64,000 bases of DNA from Amanita rubescens (taxonomy: Eukaryota; Basidiomycota; Agaricomycetes; Agaricales; Amanitaceae): positions 496,001-560,000 of the forward strand of contig WION01000011.1 of NCBI GenBank assembly GCA_015039365.1, in the 5' to 3' direction. The notes beneath the pieces are model-generated. The model made no database searches. It was not told the origin of the DNA and was given only the letters and a program-made list of their open reading frames with translations. Made by a program: the position numbers and the translations under genes. Shown in pieces: positions 44,852 to 57,843 of the stretch; the stretch's first letter is position 1, and each line of letters begins with the position of its first letter.

Positions 44852-47184
44852 CTACAACCCAGCCTTTTCGTCAGATATGGTATCATCCTGGGAGTCAACA
44901 GCTTCATATGTCCTTATAGGTCCCTTGAACCAATATTTCCCACCGTACTTCGGACAGTAAAAGTATACGATCGCCAGGATCAGAATACCCCCTATTGAAC
45001 GTTAGCGACATCAGTAACATGGAGGTAATAAAACATACCAAAAACGACTACTCCATAATTCATACTTTGTACTCCTGGATTAGGAATCGTAGGGAAGAGG
45101 AAAACGACAAATATGAGCATCATCCACAACACTGCAATAACTGAGACAGGTAAGCTCTACAAGTATGCGAATTAGTTTCCTTAGAACGACGCAGAACACG
45201 TACGAATGTCCCCAAATGGAAGGGTCCAGGCGATATCTTTTCGCCTCCGAGATGTCTGGCGGATATGGGAATGATGTAGGCCACGTATTGTGAGATAACA
45301 GAAAGCAAGAAAATGGCGCCTATCGCATCCGGACCGGCAAAAGCCAAGAGTCCCAAAAGCAACGCGACCACCGCCGCAAACCATACACATCTGACAGGTG
45401 AGTAAACTCGATGATTAACGTGATAAAGCCAATTAGACAAGGGAAACCCTCCGTCCCTAGAAAAGGCGAATATTTGCCTGGACGCTGCCGTAATCTAGAA
45501 GGCGTGAGCGCGAATGACGAGAGATAGGAAACAACAGCTTACTATACTCGAACCCATTGAAAACCTTTATATAATCAGCGTTGAGAGAAGCAATCACATT
45601 TCTTGAACGACTGCGTACTGTAGAATAATGATGAAGGCCCATATAACAAGTGTCCCCTTTTGCCCAAACGAGTTGAACAAGATCTGTCAGCCGTTTTTAT
45701 CAGTGACGAATGACTGTGTTACCATCTCACTCAACTGTAGCCATTGGCTGTCCGATAGGACTATTCACGATATTCTGCAAGTTCGTTCCCATGCAGAAAG
45801 TCAAGGCGACAATGATGCCTTTCATACACGTTTTAAACAGGACCAAAATGAATTCAAAATGCTTACCCCATCCGAGGACTATGCTCGACAGCGTGGCAAA
45901 CAAGATCCCATAGGGTACCGCGATGTTTGCATTCCTAGCCTCTTCACTGATATGAACAGCTGAATCTAGTCCAGCTAAAAGGTTTGATTGACTCATGAGC
46001 ACCTACGCGATAGCTAAGTATTCGCTTACTGATGGTCCACAGAGGCGTTAAGAAACTGAGTATGAATGCAAAACCATTTGGCCAGCTCGTTTCTGCTCAT
46101 TGGTGAACATGATTATAATTAGAAGCTGCAAAGTTCGACTTACGATTGGTGAAATTTCCAAAAACGTATTCTGCCCTATTTCTGAATTCTGATGGAGTAG
46201 CGGCAGGGAGGGCGATGATAATTGCAAAAACTAGACTAAAAAACTGGTTAGGCAGATAACGGACCAACGATAGAGATGGATACGGTACAGGACGTTGAGA
46301 ACGATGTAAAGCCGCTGCAATCGCGCAATGACGGCCGGACTGAGAGTACAGAGCAGAGCGTGAGACAGAAGGACAGCGGAATATACACCACTGCAGCGTA
46401 AAGCTTGAGATAATTAGATTATCACTCAACAAGGCAAAGTACACTGACAATGTTTGCGCAGGGGTTGCTTGGAATTTCAAACCTGAGCCTATGCTAGCAG
46501 CAGCCGTTATTTGGACGGCGCATCCCCAATCGATCGAAGCTACCCCTGAGATGTTTCCGATCGTATTGCAATCTGCATTCCGTATTGAGATCAACACAAA
46601 CGGTTGCCGTTTCGAGCTCGGTCAAACTTACAAGCGACGATCCACGCTAAGAAATGCCTCCATTTTTGAGACGAGAACTTGAACGTCCAGTAGTACAATC
46701 CTCCCGAAGTTGGTGCTGCAGAACCCAGCTCTGCCATTGAGAGGGCCATGCACGTGAGAAACGCTCCGCATGTCGTCCACTGTATACAACAAGGATCGCG
46801 TCATCGCTCCAAGAACGCAATAACGTTGTTTTCACTTACTCCCCAAACCATGGCGGACGGGCCTCCATATGGTATTGAAAATATGAGGGTGGATCTATTC
46901 GTATTTATATTTTGTTAACATTTCTTCTGGTTCGAGTCGAAGCATCACAAAACACACGTTATGGATGGCACGAGACCAATGGCAGAGAAACCAATACCAA
47001 AGACTTCCAACGGGGTAAAGTTGCGTTTGAGTTCTATGTACATTGTCATTGTCTTTGCTTATCGGGACGAATAAAGATGACCTTGCTTGTAGCCGAGGCT
47101 AGCCAACAACTCGTCGTCGGTGCCTAATATCCCCTTGGCAGCGCCCAGATTGGACGTGGCGACCAGCGGATTTTGTGCAGCCAT
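44852..47184 (-). CDS. GABA/amino-acid permease copy B (UGA4-like), intact
   Basis: Multi-exon gene from ATG 47184 (MAAQNPLVATSNLGAAKG) to TAG 44854-44852. Segments in order: DELLASLGYKQ, ELKRNFTPLEVFGIGFSAIG, STLIFSIPYGGPSAMVWG, a Gly-rich helix pair (AELGSAAPTSGG region), NTIGNISGVASIDWGCAVQI, VIARLQRLYIVLNVL, AIIIALPAATPSEFRN, SAVHISEEARNANIAVPYG, FCMGTNLQNIVNSPIGQPMAT, LFNSFGQKGTLVIWAF, TAASRQIFAFSRDGGFP, CVWFAAVVALLLGLLAFAG, YFYCPKYGGKYWFKGPI. This fits a 12-helix APC-superfamily permease at the plasma or vacuolar membrane. GABA or choline-type substrates are typical of relatives. It preserves the unbroken GTGTCCCC site (45650-45657) hit by the MULE in copy A. Confidence 0.85.
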
Positions 47185-47310
47185 ACTGTCTGGGAGGGCA
47201 GCGATAAAGAGAGCGAGTTATAGGCTGTAGCGGGTCAAACGAGGCGTTGAGCGTACTTTGGGATTCGACACAAGGAAGCTCAGTCTTGACGAGCGCGGGA
47301 AAATGCGTAG

Positions 47311-47893
47311 TCAAAAGATGAATAGCCCCCCTACGACAAACAGACTGCAGCTATATAAACGGGATCCAAGTGAGGGAATCGACGATAAGGGGAAGGTCAG
47401 CTGCGGTTGCGGCAAATTGTAAATGTCGAACGGAGCACGACTGCCGCCAACTTTCATCAGCGTGGATTTGTTAAAAGCGGGGCAGTGATACTTGCCGTCG
47501 TCACTGGTCAGCTCCTTCGGCCCCATGGTCTCAAAACATTCATCCAAAAGGTCCAGAAGTTCAAAATTCAAATCATGTATGATCATGCAGCTGATTGCGT
47601 GATCGACTTGTTCAAAATTTTGTGATCGTTCCCTGATCCATCACGACGCATAAATAATCCCAACAAGTACACATTTGCACGATCCGGTGGTGCCAAAGGC
47701 TCCATGACCAAGTTGACTTGCTGACTGTTATCATGGTGTAGTCCGGTGATAATGAGCACCGGTGGACATCCAGCACTTCATGCACCATGAGACATCCGAG
47801 ATCGCCACGCAAAAGTTTCATCACTGGTCCCGTCGACCCAATCGCTTCTTTCATAACTTTCACGCCACTTTCTTTCTCCAAGTATAAGCCTAC
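47311..47893 (-). CDS. Unrecognised small gene, two or more exons
   Basis: Minus-strand coding-like peptides: KEAIGSTGPVMKLLRGDLGCLMVHEVL (exon ending about 47800), then after a probable 46-nt intron QQVNLVMEPLAPPDRANVYLLGLFMRR. A further frame (47586-47311, DLNFELLDLLDECFETMGPKEL) could be another exon. No family recognised, and the start and end are unsettled. The KDZ element begins 205 bases upstream and may have separated the gene from its promoter. Confidence 0.3.
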
Positions 47894-48097
47894 GCCCGTT
47901 CAGCGCAGTCATCCAAAGCACATCATAAGAGACGGACAAGCACGAATTTTGAAAGCATCCATATAGTCATCTGCGGTGCGCAGTAAGATCAACCAGCTGG
48001 TAGATGGGATTCGAATGGTATGGGTAAGTCTTTTTTTCGGACCGTAGGTTCTATGCGTGACCATAGACCGTCATCTCACTTCCACCCAAACCTTTTT

Positions 48098-48584
48098 CAC
48101 CTAGCGATCCCACATTTTAAGCCTTTTATGACTGGGTTAACATGAAGATGACTCACTCTTAAGGAGGCTGAAAGTTGAAAATTCTCGACACCAGCGTTAA
48201 ATCGTCCCGTAATTGTGGAGGTCAAGAGCAACTTAGAGAATTTGCGTAGCCTGCTGATGTAAACATACTAGTTTGGGAAAAATGCCCATCAGATTTCACC
48301 CACGGTCCGTCATATTACCAAATATGGTAACTCCTCAGGGATTGTGCCCCCGAGGACGACTTAAGGTGCATTCGAAAGCTATTTTCCGTGCGATTCTCAT
48401 CACGCCCCTTTTGAAAACATATTGATAAGGCCCATGACACTCTCACAGTTATCTTATCTAACTGATAAAAGGTGATTGCGATATGGTGCGCGTCTGGAAG
48501 CTATTTTGAAACACTTTCCACATTTGGGCACCGATCATTCTCACGGTCTGTTTCAGGCGATATGGTGCGCGTCTGGAGGCTCAT
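48098..48584 (+). repeat. KDZ left terminal inverted repeat
   Basis: Near-perfect reverse complement of 57844-58330. The inner part has two copies of a motif GCGATATGGTGCGCGTCTGG (48478 and 48559) about 80 bases apart, matched on the right arm. Confidence 0.9.
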
Positions 48585-48699
48585 TTCAGCGCGATTTCAC
48601 TTGTTGTTGTTTAAAATTTACATAAAACACACTAAAAGCACATTGCTGAGCTTGGTGATATAGGTATGGAATGCATGTCGACTCATTAACATCTGCAAG

Positions 48700-49475
48700 T
48701 TATTTTTGATCACTTTCCATATCAAGCATAAGCGCTTTTGCACGCTCCATTTCAGGCGACCCAGAGACTCCCAGAAAGCACCTTTGGCACACGAAAGCGT
48801 GATTTCTTATTTAAAATTCGTGGAATAACACTAAACATTAGGTGGAGCGATTGAGTCTGGACCCGAAAGTTGGTGATGCCAGCACGACGCACGTGCACCA
48901 TCCTAAATGGGTTTGGCGCCCTGCTGGCCCGGGCCAAAGAGAACGTAAAGAGAAACACAAAGAGAGTGGCAAAGAGAGAATCCCTTTTCGGTATACTCTC
49001 AATGCATGCTCGAGACTATTCTCCACTCCCCCCCGGACCAAAGAGGGCATAAAGATATTCGAATATTTTTGATCACTTTCCATATCAAGCGTAATTCTAT
49101 ATCTGGCAGAAGGAATTCGCACGATCTGTTTCGAGTGATATAGCACATATTAGAGAGTGAGCACATTGCCAAGCTTTGGTGATATATAGGTATGTGTTGA
49201 GATTGTCGGCGAGCGTCGGAACACTCCGCGCTCCGAATGAGAAGTCGTGTGGAGACCGTGATGTAACTATTAATAGAATACGTGTTGCGGACCTTCCCCT
49301 ATCTGAAACATCTCTCGTCGTACCTGCGCCCTCCGTTTACCTTCGGCTTATCTGTCGCTATTATTGCGACTACCCGATCCTCACAGTATGGAATGCATGT
49401 TGACTCGTTGAAGGTCTGTATGGTGTTTTGATCACTTTCCATATCCAGTATAGGGCTTTCGCACGATCTGTAATA
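48700..49475 (+). repeat. KDZ subterminal direct repeats
   Basis: The motif TTTGATCACTTTCCATATC appears near 48706, 49069 and 49429, each followed 25-50 bases later by a GCAC..(T)CTGTTTC-like or GCACGATCTGT motif. A shorter form (CACTTTCCACATT) lies inside the terminal repeat. Spaced copies outside the genes suggest transposase-binding sites. 48890-49010 also matches 57620-57735 in inverted orientation. Confidence 0.6.
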
Positions 49476-49579
49476 GGTAAGAACACATGCCCATCGATAA
49501 ATCGATAACTTGCCATCTCAAAGTTGTAGGTCTGGTTTTAGTTTCAATCTCACCTCCAATTGCCTTATCTTCATTGTAG

Positions 49580-52500
49580 ATGAAGCGGTCAGCTCTTAAA
49601 AGGCACTCGGGGATATCCAAGAAGACAATTGTCCACAGAACCCGAATCGGTGGGCGGGACTCGACTGTTATTGCATCTGGAAAACAAAATGAGCGGGAAG
49701 TGGCAGCGCAAGAGAGGCGCCGCGATGTTATCAAAGGCAAGTCATCTTTTCAATCTACATTTAAAATATTTACCATGGAGTTTCATAGATCTATGGGATG
49801 AAGATCGTCAAGCTGTTGCCCAAATGGACGTAGCAATGCATGGAACTTCGGACGATGTCGATTCGGTCGCCAATACCATAGCGCTGGGGGAGGAGGGCAT
49901 CGAAATGAGCCACGAAGGCGGCGAATTCGAGGTTTTTGAAAATTTGGCAAGAGACATTGCCCTGTTGACAGGCTAGTGCGTACATCTTGTTCTCTCAAAG
50001 TTCAACCACATATGAATTGATTATCCAGCCGGAGGGTCGATACCCGTACGAGGCGCGATCGAACCGAACTCAAGACGGAACACTGGCTAATGCAAATTGA
50101 CAAGCTTGTAAACGCATACCTCGGCTTTCAGTCCAACTGCGGATTCGACGGCCTAGCAGATGCTGAACGACCCGCAGCAGCATCAAGTGAATCTGAGATC
50201 ACAATCGAAGTTGTCGACTTATTCTGTGCGTTTCTCCCTTGTCACCAGCTCACTCTTAGCATGCGACCCTTTATATCTAGTCCGAAAGACGGTTTCTCTC
50301 CCAGTTGCTGTAGGCGAAGTTTTTCCAAATGAAACTCTCCTTCGCAATGGCTACCTTGGTTGTTCCCCCCTTGGGCCAACAGTGGCAATTACAGTCCGGT
50401 CTCTGGACACATATCGGCAGATCCATCGAACCTGCCCTAGATTCAGTGTCGAGGCACTGTCAAAGACGTTATGTCATTTACATAATGTACGTTATAGATC
50501 CTTTTCAAAGTTGCCACGCTAACCACTCCATTAGGTCCCATTTCAACCCTACCTTCAGAAGCAACTCATCGACGCATTCGATGTTCACCTAGAGATATGC
50601 CGTCGCATAGACAGGAAATTAAATGAGAAACTTGAATATCTCACCCCTGCCATCCGCCTTGCACGCCGCTGTCCGCTCTGCTTCTATAAGGTCCAAGACG
50701 AGCCAAATTTGGACTTTTCTGTCTTAGTCTCCATGGATGGGAACAATTCCCTTAAGTGGATAGGTGCCACTGTTCGGGAGCGTGAGGATTTATTCGATTC
50801 TAGGACAATAGATTCGGATCGATGGATTACAGCCGAAGAGGTGGACCAATTCAAAAACGAAGTTGCAGAGGTTTTTCCCACATCATTCAATAGGGAATAC
50901 AGCTGATCGTTTGACAGGGACCCGAGAGAGGGGCATTAAACAATTTTGGTCAAGATGAAGCTAGTCTAGTACCACCCACCAATGACGAATCGACGTGCGC
51001 CGATCGATGGAAAAATGCGGGTCCTGAACAACGCAAGCGTATGTTTTCACTGTTTGAGGAAACAGGAATATTTATTGCTGCCTGCCGTCATCGTACTATT
51101 CTATATGCTTGCGACATGATCAAGAGCGGCGAGCTGTAAGTATTTTCTTCCATTTTAATCAATGCTACTAATTTAGCTTTGTTTCAGAGCCAAATACCCC
51201 TTGGCGATCGTAAATCGGTTGATGAACGAGGTGGGAGATAACATAGGCTGCACTTACGACATCGGGTGTACGTTCCAGAAAACCGTTCAGAACAGCACAC
51301 TTGGTGACCGCGCCCAAGCATCTGGACTCCGCTTTATGGTTGGAGCGTTTCATGGTTATGCACATAACCGTGGATGCCAGTTGAAGTGGCACCCATTGTA
51401 TATGAAAGGGACTGGCCGTACTGAAGGGGAAGGATGTGAACACGTGTTCTCATCATCAAATGATTTAGCCCGTAACACACGCCATGCCAGCCGGTTCCAT
51501 CGACATCAAGCAATCGACGAACATTTTACGTTTTGGGATCAAGATAAATATGCATTACTTAGTAAGTGCCGATCATTATGCAAGTAACCTAGCTGATTAC
51601 TATTTAAAATCAGGCACATTTATCGCAAACCATTACCGAGAAGCTGCTGAGGTGATCAAAAAGCTTGAAGATGAGCTTTCCATGGATAAGGCGGAACTCA
51701 GATGTAGCGACAATGACTTCAAGATTGATTTTGACTCAGAAAAGGAATATTTATCCAATTTAGAAAAGCCTGATCACATCGTTGAAACGAAAAAGGAATA
51801 TGTCAAATCACTGCGTCAATTGTTTAGGTTCAAGTACGTATATACTAGTATTACCATATACTTGATTTTCCTTACGCAATTTTTAGGCAAGAGTGGGAAA
51901 AAGTCTACAATTCCACCGTCCATGCATGTCGGCAATTGGCCGCAACGGGTGATGATACCGGGATATCTGACGCAAGATATCGTGTGGAAGTTTCATCCGG
52001 ACAAGTTCAAAATGCCGAGGCCCTAGTTACGCTCTATGAAATGATGCTAGGGGTGTCCGAACAATGGACAGAGGAGTCCGCCGAGTACAAACAATACTAT
52101 AAAGAGAATATTGAAACAAGATTCCGGAAGACGGTTGATGAATTAGAACGGCTGGTAGTCATGAGAATTTCCGAATTAAGCAAGATGAAGAATCCAGAAA
52201 TAGGTGTGATTGTCTCCGGTGCTGCGTTTATTGTTTATACCTAAAGCATCACATTTGAAGGGTATAAGCTTCGGGATCATATTTTCAAATCTATGGATCG
52301 ACGATCCGATACAGTAAAAAAAGCAATCAACCGTTACAACGAGCAGGCGCTGTTGTTGGATCCACCTGCTCCAATCGTCAGCTGGCGGGAAATTGCCGAG
52401 TACACGTTCATCGGAGAATTCGACATTCTCCGCATTGCCCGGTCCGACATCCGAAAGGAGAGATGGACTCTGAAAGCTAACCGTGATGCAGCCGTTAAAT

Positions 52501-52901
52501 ATTTCAAATTGTGTCGAGCGCAGGAGGAGATCCAGCGACTAAACATTGAGGTGTGCCGGCTCTTGGCTTTCATCCGTGAAGAGACAAAGCATACAAAGCA
52601 CGTTATTGAGCAATTATCCATCGACGATCCGCATTTGGCAGATGAGCTACGTAGGAGATGGACCTTGCGTTCATCTGTGAATGCGGTGCATTTGCAACGG
52701 CTCCAAATCCTTCAATCCAAAGCATATTATACCGGTCGCCGGGATTGTGACGGTGACGCTGCGGGAGTTTTACAGTTTACGAGCAACTCCGATTTGCAGG
52801 GAATTGCTCAATTGGAGCAGAACGATCAGGTTGCAGCAGAAAATGCACAGGAAAGAGACTTTGAATATATTGCGAATTTTGTAGCCAGTATCGTCGACTA
52901 A
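49580..52901 (+). CDS. KDZ transposase
   Basis: Multi-exon gene ending at the TAA at 52899. N-terminal exons are uncertain (about 49580-49978). From 50033 the reading is clear: RTRRDRTELKTEHW, QIDKLVNAYLGF, NGYLGCSPLGPTVAITVRSLDTYRQIHRTCPRFS, then CxxC-type RRCPLCFYKV and the catalytic SMDGNNSLK at about 50730. After a weak 50-nt intron (50869-50918): CADRWKNAGPEQRKRMFSLFEETGIF and AACRH. The core continues CTYDIGCTF, GAFHGYAHNRGCQL, GEGCEHVFSSSN, RHASRFHRHQAIDEHF. C-terminal helices run to EYIANFVASIVD. These are diagnostic KDZ words with the expected acidic residues present. No internal stop in the modelled exons, so it could be active. Confidence 0.85.
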
Positions 52902-53300
52902 TCTAGTTATATTGCGTCATACCATAATATGTGTAATATGTATCAGATTCTAATATTGATAATGTTGCGGGTCAAAGGATGGATTGATTGCTGTGTGTAC
53001 GTGCCCCAGAGGATATCCAGCAGCATGTACAAAGGGGCAAGTAGCAGGATATGGCCCTGCATGCAGCAGTGTCTGGTGAACAAATGTTTTGTTGATGCGA
53101 GGTCGGCAGCTTGGTTGACTCTTTTGAATGCGAGATGACTCTCGCCCACTGTTGACCGCTGCCAGACTCACCTGTTGACAGTCTTAAGTCAATAGACTAA
53201 AGATATGGGAGGGACTGATCAAATAATTGAATTTCCTGGTTATAATCGTCTTCCAAGCATACAGTGACATCGAAAAACTGCTTGTTGCCAATCAAATCAT

Positions 53301-55400
53301 TTGTGTATTGAAAGTACTACTCAGGCTCTCTCGCACGTCTGGCTGTGTTCTCCGACTGACAGCTCCTACTACTACGTGATCAAGGCCCTACATTTCAATA
53401 TTCCGAAGCTGATCGACGAAGAGAAGGAAGCCGGAACTCATAGGTTGGTCGCTTATCGAATTCAATCCTCAAAATCGGTGCAATGAGTCATATCTTATCA
53501 AACGCTGAAGGCTGTGTCTGCCAAAATAAGACAACATTATTCCCACTTGTCTTCTATCTCGCTTGCACCGTACAAGGCTATGGCTTCTGCACCCGACCTC
53601 TTCGACCAAAGGTTCAAGTACAACCCTGCTGGCGTTGCATTTAACACAAGTGTCATTGGGAAGATCGGTGGTTTTTCATCTGCCCACAGTCGAGCGGCTG
53701 CACGTGCTGTCCTTCGTCATGGAATGCACACTGACTGTCTAAAAGATGTAAACCAGGCCAGTTTGGTTGGTCTTCATCCCTTTTTTTTCAGCTTTAATGA
53801 TGCAGCCGGTTCTATGAATGACCCTGGAGCGGGGAAAGAACTCTTGCATGACACATTGGCTGACGCATTTGATGCAGTAAGTGAATGCTCTGATGATGCC
53901 GAGGCTTGAATTGACTGTAGAAACTTCAGATTTCGACTCTTGACCGACTCGATGGAGGTATAACGTTGATGGTCAGGTGTCCTGGGTATTCCGTCGAGCC
54001 CAGGTTCAAGGCAGTAGAGGATGTCACGATTGACACGTACATCAGTCCTCGCGAAGTCAGCTTGAATCATGCCGGGATTCAGGAGCACGTTGCGCTGATT
54101 GTTCAAAGGTTTGCAACAAATATTGTTGTTCCACACCTCCACCGCTTCACGAAACGATGCTTTGAGGGGGGTATAGGCACAACTGTGCAGCGCCCATGTA
54201 TGTAATTAATTTGATCAGTCGAATCCAGCTAACAACTTTACTTTAGTGCATGGAAGAAAATTTTCGCCTGAAGGTCCTAACCATTTGCCCCCATTCGAGG
54301 AACCTGGAATCGGCTATGTGCGCTGCCGCTGTTTCCCTGCGGGGACGCTTAACAGAGACATTGCCGCTCGCAAGCCTCTGCCAGCATCAAAAAGAGTTCA
54401 AGTACCGCATCCTGTTAAAAAGGAAGAGGATGACGCCGATGATGGAGTGGGTTCGACGCTTGCCCAAACTAATAGTTCCTTACATAGTGAATCATCAGTA
54501 TCCTGTGCTAGATTTCCGAGTAAGTAACCGTCCTCTGACGTGTATATTTACTAATCCAAGCCATAGCTCGCGATGCCCAAGTAGACTCGGATGATGACTC
54601 GGACACATGCATGACGACATCCTGTGAGGGATTTTCGAGTGAGTGATTATTCTCTGCCTTGGTAGTAGATTTTGACTGTATACTAGCTGCAGCTCCCTTT
54701 GCACATCAAGACAATCTTTCAACGAAAGCCACCATATCCATTTGGCCGAGAACCAATGCTGTTATGATGCAATTCGAGTTACCGGATTCACTCATTCCCC
54801 AGATTCGTGATGTGGTTTGTACTATCCGCAGCACCGAATGGCAACAAGAGTTTCAGAAGTGTGAATGGGGTCTCAACAAGGAGCAATCCCTTACTTTGAC
54901 GAAGGCGATGTTGGCCGATTTGGGCGCTGAGACGCCAAAGGTAACTAACCATTCTAGTCATTTACTGTCCCTGGGGTTGCGTCTTACTGTCAACACTATT
55001 AGACCCGGGTGCGATACGTAACGCACAAGATCTCCATCTGCAAGATCATTCAAGACGTATTCTTCTCAATCATTACCGGGGTCACTTCCGCACTAGTCTT
55101 CCATCTTTTATCCAGTATGTAGCCCAAAGATCCGACCCTTCTGCTAGTATAGTCCAGGTCTAATGTATTGAATGAGTTATCGAGATCCCAGGGCTCAAAC
55201 TCACGCATCAAGCAACAGGCGCGTGCTTGCCAGTAACTTGATGTCTGGTTCGATCTCCACTATTCCTTTTCGGACAAGTTTCATGCGTTCACATCAAAAG
55301 GTACAAGTCCATTCAGCAAACAGTAAGTGCCCTTGTCGGGTTCAATATTCGGCTGCCAGTCTTACCTTTCCTATTTAGGTGAATTTCTTTCCACATTGAA
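53301..55400 (+). CDS. KDZ-carried accessory gene 1, unknown function
   Basis: Coding-like exons follow one another in the same direction as the transposase: YYYVIKALHFNIPKLIDEEKEAG (53301-53443), then after an intron AVSAKIRQHYSHLSS ... MASAPDLFDQRFKYNPAGVAF ... HGMHTDCLKDVNQASLVGLHPFFFSF (to about 53878), GGITLMVRCPGYSVEPRFKAVEDV (about 53950-54200), FEEPGIGYVRCRCFPAGTLNRDI (54246 on), FELPDSLIPQIRDVVCTIRSTEWQQEFQKCEWGLNKEQ (about 54770-54940). Exon joins are only partly clear. No family recognised. Its position inside the element says it moves with KDZ; it could be a captured host gene or a regular accessory. Confidence 0.45.
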
Positions 55401-55791
55401 CTTGGGCGCAAATCCGATGAGGAGCAAGAAAGGTGCATCATTTTTTGTATTTCACACTCGTCTTCTGCCTCTATTTCTCTAGACCTGCCTGCAATTGTGT
55501 TGGGAGCACGAACTTCATAGGTGTATACGACTGATAGAGATCCCGAGCACCAACAAGATCACGGATCTTAAAGCACTAAATCTCAGCAAACGCTAGGTGC
55601 GCTCTAGCCTTTAATAGTATCTGGTTCCCAGTTGCACTTTTTTTACAGAACGGCAGATGATGCTATCTGGCTAGGATCTCAGGTAGCGCAACCGTTCCCT
55701 GTAAGCAAATTTATTTATTTTCATATTTACTGGATTAATTATATAAATCTATGGCCTGCGTATGCGCTACCCAACTTTCAACTTTGACTGA

Positions 55792-57268
55792 ATGCCGACA
55801 AGTCGCTTTTTTAGATCAAGTCTCCAACCATCGGCAAGCAATGCATCCAAAGCATCTCAACCTCGGGTACGCCCACGGTTGAGCAAGGAACTTCTTGCCA
55901 TGCTCAGAGCTCGCCGGCAAGCGGCATCGGAGAGATATCAAAATGCACTTCATGAAGCGTATACCGTCATTGAACAGCAGATTGCCACTATCGCCGAGGC
56001 CCATGGCAAAAAGGTACAACGTGTCCGGGCTGACCTCCACATGGCTGCACAGACTTCGTTGAATCGGCACAGTCGAAAAAGTTCCTACAATGCCTTTTTA
56101 TGGAAGAAATCTAAGGAAGAGAAAGAAAATAACGCAGAGGAAGGTAATGCGCTACTTGCCAACCAGCTGGGAAACGTGCTGATGATGTACTAGGAGGCAT
56201 AAATAAAGGAGGCAAGAAAGTATTGCAGGACCTCGTCGAACGTACCAAGGATGAATACATGACACTAACGGCGGAACAAAAAGACACGCTTGTCAAAGAG
56301 CTGGAGGCAGTGAAGGCAACAAAGGCAAAGGGCTTTCACTCATCAGCAAGAACTCGCGTCAATGATGTTACGACAACCCTCGGCGTACTGGAAAATGAGG
56401 TACATTTTGACAACATAGACAATAATGATCCTTTTACTGACATGTTATAGATTGCTAATTTACGAAGCCGTAGTGGTATTGAGGCGCTCCTCTTCATAAC
56501 CCGCAACTCCTCAGCAACACCACTCAATAACATTTCTTACGCAACGCCAGGTGTTGGCAAGTTCTTGGAGACCGTTTTGAAGATGGACGAACACGAATTC
56601 ACTGCAAAAATGGAGGCGTTCGCTCTCCACGGCTTGAAAGGTAGTATTCAAATTGTAATAAACTTAAGTTTTTATTGATGAGTTACTTCAAGGCGCCGCT
56701 ATCAATCACAAGCAAGCGGTCTCAGCGAAGCGCTCAGCCATCCGCAATGAGATCAACAAACAACTTCGTAAGTCCCGAATTTGGCCTGACCTTGAATATT
56801 TCTCATGTAATTCAACAGGTATCTGGGGATGAAAGTGCGCAGATGGAATGGAAGCATTACTGGCGGAAGGTAGTAGCGCGCCACAAAGTGATGATCGAAG
56901 GCTGGCCAGATAGTGTCCCTTTCAAAAACCTTAGTGAAGCATCGAGCGCTTTACCAGAACTCAAGATGCTTCTTGGGCGATGGGAGGACGGGAGAACATA
57001 CTGGAAACAACTGACAGATGAGGAAGCTGAACACATCGTTGAGGAACGCAAGGCACAAGGCGAAGTTTCAGATGGGGTTCATCGTACCCGTTCCGACCGT
57101 GGCAAGAAGCGCAAGCGGCCATCTAAGTCCACAGCTGATGACTTTGCTGATGATGATGAGGGAGACAATCAGATGGAACAACGCAAGTCCAGAAGGATTC
57201 AGAAGCGTAGAAAGGTCACCAGCGCTGAAGCAATTTCCGGCGACGAGTTCAGCGGCGATGATGACTAA
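55792..57268 (+). CDS. KDZ-carried accessory gene 2, HMG-box-like nuclear protein
   Basis: Starts at ATG 55792 (MPTSRFFRSSLQPSA). The product is helical and basic: ELLAMLRARRQAASERYQNALHEAY, HGKKVQRVRADLHM. It is followed by SSYNAFLWKKSKEEKE and, after an intron (56141-56192), LVERTKDEYMTLTAEQKDTLVKELE, a spacing like an HMG/YABBY box (YNAF ... EY..L...QK..LV). Later exons: IANLRSRSGIEALLFITRNSS, EFTAKMEAFALHGLKG, AAINHKQAVSAKRSAIRNEI, MEWKHYWRKVVARHKVMIEGWP and a basic then acidic tail ending SGDEFSGDDD at TAA 57266. I recall similar proteins as basidiomycete hypotheticals near KDZ genes. Inferred: DNA-binding partner in transposition. Confidence 0.6.
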
Positions 57269-57843
57269 TTGATCCTGCCTATTTTGAAGTGCTAACATTT
57301 TATACGTACTCTACAGTCTCTGCTATAAGTACCATTTTGTTCTCCTGTTTATTCATTTCAACGTAGAATACTTTTACACCTCGATAATAGTGATGCGAGT
57401 CTTGGCTCAACACGCTGTGTGAGAAAGAAGACATAACTTAATAAGCATGAAACACTGGCAACAGTTCTAATTATGGCAGGGGGTCTGGTGTGCTCGAAAA
57501 TTGATTCAGCTCCGCTATGTCTCCTTGAGTGAGCATTATAGTAGATATTGCATCAAGAAGATAGAACGGGGGCAATTTCATCCATGACAGTACTCTAATG
57601 TGTTCTTTTAAGTCTCAAGCGAGTGACGAGAGTATGCCTAAAAGGGATGCTCTCTTTGGCGCTCTCTTTTACGCTCTCTTTGGTCCACTCTGGCACCAAA
57701 CCCATTTGGGAAGGTGCATGAGCGGCAAACTAAATGATTCCCCTTTCATCCGCTGCATGTGGGAATGTCTTGATTGCTCCACCTAAATGCTTTAGCATTG
57801 TATCTTATGTAAATTTCAACAATGAGTGAGATCACGCGTTGAA

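Noticed and set aside
47612..47881. Metalloprotease guess from VHEVL
   Set aside because: Lacks HExxH; the residues after VHE do not fit, so no function is assigned.
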